Assembly: GCA_035604635.1 (NCBI GenBank)
Contig: DATNIC010000055.1
Coordinates: forward strand, 1 to 18,420
DNA: 18,420 nt
Source of the DNA: DATNIC01 sp035604635
GTDB lineage: Bacteria; Vulcanimicrobiota; Vulcanimicrobiia; Vulcanimicrobiales; Vulcanimicrobiaceae
Direction of reading: 5' to 3'
A program made the translations under genes and the position numbers. The notes under the pieces were generated by a model. That model was not told where the DNA came from. It searched no databases and worked only from the letters and a program-made list of their open reading frames with translations. Shown here piece by piece: positions 14,787 through 18,420 of this stretch. Within the stretch, counting starts at the first letter, position 1. The number at the start of each line of letters is the position of its first letter.

Positions 14787-15421
14787 TGCTCCCTGTTTCC
14801 GGCAGCCGGTTGGTCGTTGTGATGGAGGTGCGGCAGATGCGCTCGCGCGCGTTCGTAATAATGGCGAACCGGGACCGCGACGCGGTCGTGCACGAAGTCG
14901 GCTGCATCGTTTCCGAAAATGGCAAGGACGGTACAGATCGGAATCGCGATTGCCGACATCGTCCAGATATGCCGGAAAAGCGGGACGCGAAACGCCGCCG
15001 CGCTCTGCGTCGCGACGGTCCCGCCCAGTCCCGGGATGATGCGTACGGTGATCAAGAACATCGGCGAGCCGACCGGGAAGCGGCGGGCCCAGTGCGGTAG
15101 TCTCTCGATCTGTTGCTGAATGTTGAGAAGCGTGCACGTTCTGCGCGCCAAGAGATAACCCATCATCGCCGCCAGGACGATCCCAACCGCGTTGATGATC
15201 GAGCCCCACACGGGTCCAAAGATGACGCCGTTCATGATCGCGAGCGCGTCGGTCACCGAGAACGGTGCCGAGGCAACGATCGCCATCACCGCGATCGCGA
15301 GCGGATAGGCAAGAGGTCCGATCGTCCACAGCAGCAGTTCGATCGAGTCGCGGAAGCGGACGACTAGGGCAGCTAGGACGAATGAGCCCAAGAAGATGGA
15401 GCATGCCTCGGCTTTGCGCAT
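14783..15421 (-). CDS. DedA/TVP38-type (VTT domain) membrane protein
   Basis: A 212-residue inner-membrane protein. Two hydrophobic segments lie near residues 8-50. The SNARE-associated/VTT core then runs from about 58 to 170: NGVIFGPVWGSIINAVGIVLAA, GYLLARRT, then the signature FLITVRIIPGLGG (122-134, with the R-x-x-PG element) and further hydrophobic helices. DedA-family proteins act in lipid-carrier recycling and membrane homeostasis, some as undecaprenyl-phosphate or phospholipid flippases; TVP38-like members are less defined. A His/Arg-rich cytoplasmic tail ends the protein. ATG 15421 is chosen because upstream residues in this frame belong to a shadow of the divergent gene. Its ribosome binding site is poor. 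It heads the operon leading into RNase D and aconitase; only 21 bp separate it from the divergent start at 15443. Confidence 0.88.
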   Translation of the reverse strand: MRKAEACSIFLGSFVLAALVVRFRDSIELLLWTIGPLAYPLAIAVMAIVASAPFSVTDALAIMNGVIFGPVWGSIINAVGIVLAAMMGYLLARRTCTLLNIQQQIERLPHWARRFPVGSPMFLITVRIIPGLGGTVATQSAAAFRVPLFRHIWTMSAIAIPICTVLAIFGNDAADFVHDRVAVPVRHYYERARAHLPHLHHNDQPAAGNREH

Positions 15422-15442
15422 AAACCCGAATCGACTCGCGCC

Positions 15443-15829
15443 GTGACCGGGAGAATCGCGATCCTCTCCGCCTGCGCCGTGGGTTTCTACGCGTCCGCCT
15501 TCATGTACCGCAAGGCGTTGCTCGCGGCTAGGGGCGCCCTCACCGAGCCCAGCGTCGTCGAGACGCCGCGCGCCCGCGCCATTGGCGGCGTCCCCAACGC
15601 CGCGTTCGGCATCGCCTACTATCCGCTGGTTGCTTTGGCTATGATTTGGTTTCACGTTACCGGTGTTTGGGCCCTCACCGTCGCCGCAAGCTTCGCAGCG
15701 GCTGCGTTCTCACTCTACTTAGCCTATAGCTTGCTATTTGTAACCAAGCGTTGGTGTCCGTATTGCTGGCTTAGCCATCTCGTCAACTGGACGCTGCCGT
15801 TCCTCCTGTTTGCCGCAAAGGGAGAGTAA
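15443..15829 (+). CDS. VKOR-like four-helix membrane protein with a single CXXC
   Basis: A 128-residue membrane protein with helices near 5-22, 51-70, 75-99 and 108-124. The pattern GVPNAAFGIAYYPLVAL and the active-site motif WCPYCWLSH (Cys105, Cys108) match the vitamin K epoxide reductase/DsbB-like fold, which passes electrons from periplasmic thiols to quinone. Usual VKOR homologues also carry a cysteine pair in the loop after helix 1; the loop here (about 28-48, with SVVETPRARAIGGVPN) has none. The only other cysteine is Cys11 in helix 1. It may therefore work with a separate thioredoxin-fold partner, or do another job. GTG 15443 is preferred over ATG 15503, which would destroy helix 1. 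The dehydrogenase gene follows after 5 nt. Fold call fairly firm, function not. Confidence 0.78.
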   Translation: MTGRIAILSACAVGFYASAFMYRKALLAARGALTEPSVVETPRARAIGGVPNAAFGIAYYPLVALAMIWFHVTGVWALTVAASFAAAAFSLYLAYSLLFVTKRWCPYCWLSHLVNWTLPFLLFAAKGE

Positions 15830-15834
15830 AAGGG

Positions 15835-16719
15835 ATGAAAGTCGGATTCGTCGGGGTCGGTCGCATGGGCGCCAATATGGCGCGACGACTAAACGACGTG
15901 GGTGAGCAGATCGTTGCAATTTACGACACCCACGCCCAGGCCGCGGAGGAGGTTGCAAGCGAGCTTTCGGCGGCCGCGTGCGCGACGCTCGAGGATGTCA
16001 CCGCAAAGTCCGACGTCGTCTTCACGGTCGTCACCGACGACGCGGCGATGCTCGAGATCTTCGACGATCGCGACGACTCGCTCCTCGACGGAGCGGAGGG
16101 CAAGATCTTCGTCAACTGCGCGACGATCTCGCCCGGGGTTCACATCGATATTGCCGATCGCGCCCGCCGGCGCGGCGCCTCCGCGATCGAAGCCTGCATG
16201 GCAAGCTCGATCCCGCAAGCTCGCAACGGGACGCTGTACCTGATGTGTGCCGGAGATCGAGACGCTTTCGAGCGCGTTCGCCCGCTGCTTGAGAAACTTG
16301 CGGCATCGATTCGCTACGTCGGACGCTCCGGAGAAGCCGCGAAGGTAAAAGCGCTCGTCAACATGCTGATGAACATCAATACGGCGGGACTCGCGGAGGC
16401 GCTCGGCCTGGGACACGCGCTCGGACTCGACATCGAGATGCTGCGCGAAGTCTTTGCTCAAACGGGCGCGGCGTCGCGCGTCTTGGAGACGGACGGCGCC
16501 GACATGCAGATGCGCGAGCACGAAACATACTTTTCCGCTGAGCACGCTGCGAAGGACAGCGGGATTGCGCTAGCGCTCGCAGACGAGGCCGGGCTCGTCC
16601 TTCCGCTGGCACGCGCGACCAAAGCGCAGTACGATCGGATGGTTGCGCTCGGGATCGGAGGGCTCGACAAATCGGGGATCGCCGAATTGACCTTTCAGGG
16701 ACGCGCTACTGAACGGTAA
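15835..16719 (+). CDS. beta-hydroxyacid dehydrogenase (HIBADH/6PGDH-like) family protein
   Basis: A 294-residue NAD(P)-dependent oxidoreductase. Residues 4-12 (GFVGVGRMG) form the Rossmann loop; Asp31 at the end of strand two (VAIYDTH) suggests NAD rather than NADP. The catalytic Lys172 and Asn176 lie in KALVN within the all-helical C-terminal domain, and KDSGIALALADEAGLVLPLA (240-259) is the family's cofactor-side helix. The substrate loop is odd: relatives carry DAPVSGG, while this protein reads EACMASS (119-125) before the usual GTL. That predicts a substrate other than 3-hydroxyisobutyrate or tartronate semialdehyde, or altered activity. The start has an AGGG-rich site and follows the VKOR-like gene by 5 nt. 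Its 3' end overlaps the convergent secreted-protein gene by 14 bp. Confidence 0.9.
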   Translation: MKVGFVGVGRMGANMARRLNDVGEQIVAIYDTHAQAAEEVASELSAAACATLEDVTAKSDVVFTVVTDDAAMLEIFDDRDDSLLDGAEGKIFVNCATISPGVHIDIADRARRRGASAIEACMASSIPQARNGTLYLMCAGDRDAFERVRPLLEKLAASIRYVGRSGEAAKVKALVNMLMNINTAGLAEALGLGHALGLDIEMLREVFAQTGAASRVLETDGADMQMREHETYFSAEHAAKDSGIALALADEAGLVLPLARATKAQYDRMVALGIGGLDKSGIAELTFQGRATER

Positions 16720-17107
16720 TCGTGTCGGCGTTGAGCGAGCCGTCGCTTTGCGCGGCTCCGGAGACGTCGACGAGCTTCCCGGGCGCAAGGCTCGCGCCGC
16801 GGGGATTGATGACCGTCCCTTGGTGCAGATGGATCTGGCGGTAGACGTTGGGCGCGGTCTGCAACTGCAGATCAAAGCGCTTGAAGTACGTCACCTTTCC
16901 GCGAGCGGTGGGACCAGTCGTCGTCTGCAGCAGGCTTCCGCCGACGGCGTTGATGATGCTTTGAACGATCGGATTGTTCAGCACGCTGGAGGGTACGCCG
17001 GGGATGTCCGGCAGCGAGATGCCCGGCGCCGGGGTCGGGTCGGCAAGCGCGACGCTCGCGGACAGGCACAGGACGGCCGCAACCATCCCGACAACTCGCG
17101 TCTTCAT
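16706..17107 (-). CDS. small secreted protein, possible DUF5666-like domain
   Basis: A 133-residue exported protein. Residues 1-22 are a signal peptide (MKTR, hydrophobic core, SVALA cleavage). A Pro-rich stretch follows (24-40), then a short helix-like segment (NNPIVQSIINAVGGSLL). The C-terminal part (about 69-133) looks like a small beta barrel with GTVINPRGASLAPGKLVDVSG and DGSLNADTITVQ. That V-x-V-x-G then DG-x-L-x-A-x-x-I pattern resembles DUF5666-type envelope domains; I rate this as a tentative match. No catalytic motif is visible. Its ATG (17105-17107 on the minus strand) lies in the same CATG as the NUDIX start on the plus strand, so its promoter must sit inside the NUDIX coding sequence. 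It ends 14 bp inside the dehydrogenase gene. Confidence 0.75.
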   Translation of the reverse strand: MKTRVVGMVAAVLCLSASVALADPTPAPGISLPDIPGVPSSVLNNPIVQSIINAVGGSLLQTTTGPTARGKVTYFKRFDLQLQTAPNVYRQIHLHQGTVINPRGASLAPGKLVDVSGAAQSDGSLNADTITVQ

Positions 17108-17696
17108 GGCCACGGAACGCAGCGCGCCCGAGGGTAGTTCCGACCCCCGTCCCGCGGCAAGCGTTCTGCTGCTCCGGCCGGCAGAGCACGACCCGTTCGA
17201 AGTCTTCATGGTCCGTCGCACGGCCGGCGGTGCCTGGCCGCACGTACGAGTCTTTCCCGGCGGGAGCCTCGATGAAACCGATCGCGGTTCGTTTGAAGCG
17301 GCGGCGGTCCGCGAGCTCCTCGAAGAGGCCGGGGTCCGGATCGAAGCCGCTGTGCTCGTCCCCTTCTCGCACTGGATCACCCCGCAGAGCCAGCCGCACC
17401 GCTTCGACACCCGCTTCTTTCTGGCGCGCTTGCCCCTCGGCCAGGAAGCGCAAGCCGACGAAGTCGAGACGCACGACGGCGTTTGGATCGCGCCGCGCAC
17501 TGCGCTCCGCAGCTACGGGGACGGAACGTTTCCGATGCTCTACCCGACGATCAAGCACTTGGAAAGATTGCTGCTCTTTCGCGACCTCGACGAGTTGTTC
17601 ACGTTCGCGAGAGCGAAAGCGATCGCTACCGTCATGCCCAAGACGTACGACGGCAACGTTTTTGCCATGAACCGGGATCTCGAATACCGATGGTAA
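17106..17696 (+). CDS. NUDIX hydrolase, NUDT19/NUDT7-like
   Basis: A 196-residue NUDIX protein that should hydrolyse a nucleoside-diphosphate-linked compound. The Nudix box is VFPGGSLDETDRGSFEAAAV then RELLEEAGV (69-77), keeping the metal-binding REUXEEXGU half but with a two-residue longer first half. The FPGG-x-x-D-x-x-D form is typical of NUDT19/NUDT7-type coenzyme A diphosphatases, so a CoA or acyl-CoA substrate is plausible. The C-terminal half has W-x-x-P (GVWIAPRTAL) and FPMLYPTIKHLERL, also seen in that group. ATG 17106 overlaps the divergent secreted-protein ATG; the frame is open further upstream to 16974, but that portion mirrors the other gene's signal peptide. It shares 7 nt (ATGGTAA) with the downstream hydrolase gene, so the two are surely co-expressed. 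Confidence 0.88.
   Translation: MATERSAPEGSSDPRPAASVLLLRPAEHDPFEVFMVRRTAGGAWPHVRVFPGGSLDETDRGSFEAAAVRELLEEAGVRIEAAVLVPFSHWITPQSQPHRFDTRFFLARLPLGQEAQADEVETHDGVWIAPRTALRSYGDGTFPMLYPTIKHLERLLLFRDLDELFTFARAKAIATVMPKTYDGNVFAMNRDLEYRW
17131..17160 (-). promoter_or_regulatory. possible promoter of the small secreted protein
   Basis: On the minus strand TTGCCG (17155-17160) and TACCCT (17131-17136) are 18 nt apart. A transcript from here would begin about 17 nt before the ATG. Both boxes are weak matches (four and three of six), and the site lies within NUDIX coding sequence, so this is only a candidate. Confidence 0.3.
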
Positions 17697-18420
17697 GGCT
17701 GAGCGAACGAGTGGTCGGCGTGCGTGCTCCAAACCCGGGACCGATGACGCTCGACGGGACGAATTCCTACCTCGTCATCGTCGGAAAGGGCGAGAGCGTC
17801 GTGATCGATCCCGGACCCGCGATCGACGACCACATCCGCTCGCTCATGACGACCGCGAAAGACCTGGGGACGCGCATCATCGGGATCCTCGTGACGCACG
17901 GACATCCCGATCATGCACCGGGCGCCGCAGGCCTTTCCAAGCTCGTCGACGCGCCGGTCATCGCTCATCCCAGCGCGGCGTTTCCGCACGACGAAGACGC
18001 GGTCAGTCCGGCGGTGCTGTCGTACGAAGATGCGACGATCGACGCGACCGACGCACCGGGCCATAGCCTCGATCATCTCGTCTTTTATCTGCGAGAAGAG
18101 AGGGCGCTCTTCACCGGCGACGTCGTCTTAGGACGCGGAACGGTCGTGGTCGCGCCGCCGGGCGGCTCGATGCGCACCTATCAGCGGACGCTCGAGCGGC
18201 TGCTGCGCGACTACGGCGACGCGGATCGCATCTACGGCGGACATGGTCCCCCGGTCGAGGATCCCCGTTCCAAGCTCGTCGAGTATATCGAGCATCGCAA
18301 AGAGCGAGAACGCCAACTGATCGCGCAGTTACGCTTGGGGCCGGCGACGATCCCGCAGATCGTGCGCCGCGTCTACGCGGATGTCGATCCGAAATTGTGG
18401 CGGGCCGCCGCACGCCAGAT
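17690..18420 (+). CDS. metallo-beta-lactamase-fold hydrolase, LACTB2-like (3' end outside window)
   Basis: The frame beginning at ATG 17690 stays open to the window end, giving 243 visible residues. It opens with APNPGPMTLDGTNSYLV, typical of LACTB2-like proteins. Metal ligands are THGHPDH (His70, His72, Asp74, His75), His125 (APGHSLDH), Asp144 (LFTGDVVLGRG) and His185 (YGGHGPP), a complete dinuclear zinc site. After the lactamase fold comes DPRSKLVEYIEHRKERERQL and the start of a winged-helix-like region (LGPATIPQIVRRVYADVD). Human LACTB2 is an endoribonuclease, while bacterial relatives are often annotated as hydroxyacylglutathione-hydrolase-like; the true substrate is open. Its start overlaps the NUDIX stop, so both are one transcription unit. 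Only the last part of the C-terminal domain is missing. Confidence 0.92.
   Translation, partial: MVRLSERVVGVRAPNPGPMTLDGTNSYLVIVGKGESVVIDPGPAIDDHIRSLMTTAKDLGTRIIGILVTHGHPDHAPGAAGLSKLVDAPVIAHPSAAFPHDEDAVSPAVLSYEDATIDATDAPGHSLDHLVFYLREERALFTGDVVLGRGTVVVAPPGGSMRTYQRTLERLLRDYGDADRIYGGHGPPVEDPRSKLVEYIEHRKERERQLIAQLRLGPATIPQIVRRVYADVDPKLWRAAARQ

Noticed and set aside
14787..15404. In-frame upstream extension of RNase D, suggesting a fusion
   Set aside because: The extension reads the DedA-like gene in another frame, is Arg/Asp-rich, and TTG 14786 has a good ribosome binding site.
1..18420. Mobile element, prophage, defence island, CRISPR or tRNA
   Set aside because: No transposase, integrase, terminal repeats, spacer-repeat arrays or tRNA-like cloverleaf were seen; gene content is housekeeping or metabolic throughout.

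Overview
The window comes from a GC-rich bacterial chromosome (about 60-65% GC by eye). Signal peptides and lipoboxes, frequent TTG/GTG starts, very short intergenic gaps and a housekeeping gene mix suggest a free-living, probably diderm bacterium. The protein style would fit a deep-branching phylum such as Eremiobacterota/WPS-2, but that is a guess. I see no rRNA, tRNA, CRISPR array, transposase, integrase or phage gene.

Layout. (1) 1-1661: the 3' part of an EF-G-like translational GTPase, coupled by a TTGA overlap to a small metal-binding cupin. (2) 1726-3332: a secreted lytic transglycosylase convergent with a Pro/Thr-rich lipoprotein; their stop codons interlock in CTAA. (3) 3344-5251: thiC on the minus strand with a readable control region: promoter, TPP riboswitch and a 15-bp hairpin beside the ribosome binding site. 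(4) 5259-6122: an EamA-type transporter divergent from thiC. (5) 6213-9424: a lipoprotein phosphoesterase (acid phosphatase/phospholipase C type) overlapped by a secreted multicopper oxidase. (6) 15421 down to 9421, minus strand: a DedA/VTT membrane protein, RNase D, aconitase, a fumarylacetoacetate-hydrolase-family enzyme and a VOC protein. Gaps are from -4 to 21 nt, so this looks like one five-gene operon. (7) 15443-16719, plus strand: a VKOR-like membrane protein lacking loop cysteines and a beta-hydroxyacid dehydrogenase, 5 nt apart. (8) 16706-17107, minus strand: a small secreted protein. (9) 17106-end: a NUDT19-like NUDIX hydrolase overlapping an LACTB2-like metallo-beta-lactamase-fold hydrolase that runs off the window.

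How the genes relate. The clearest regulatory logic is thiC, which is very likely repressed by thiamin pyrophosphate. The aconitase operon mixes central metabolism, carboxylic-acid breakdown and RNA turnover. The phosphoesterase/oxidase pair is an export unit, possibly for phosphate release and metal or phenol oxidation outside the cell. I did not find a plainly new defence or mobile system. The most unusual points are the extreme packing (interlocked stops, start/stop overlaps, one divergent pair sharing a CATG start), the thiC leader architecture, and several family members with altered signature residues.
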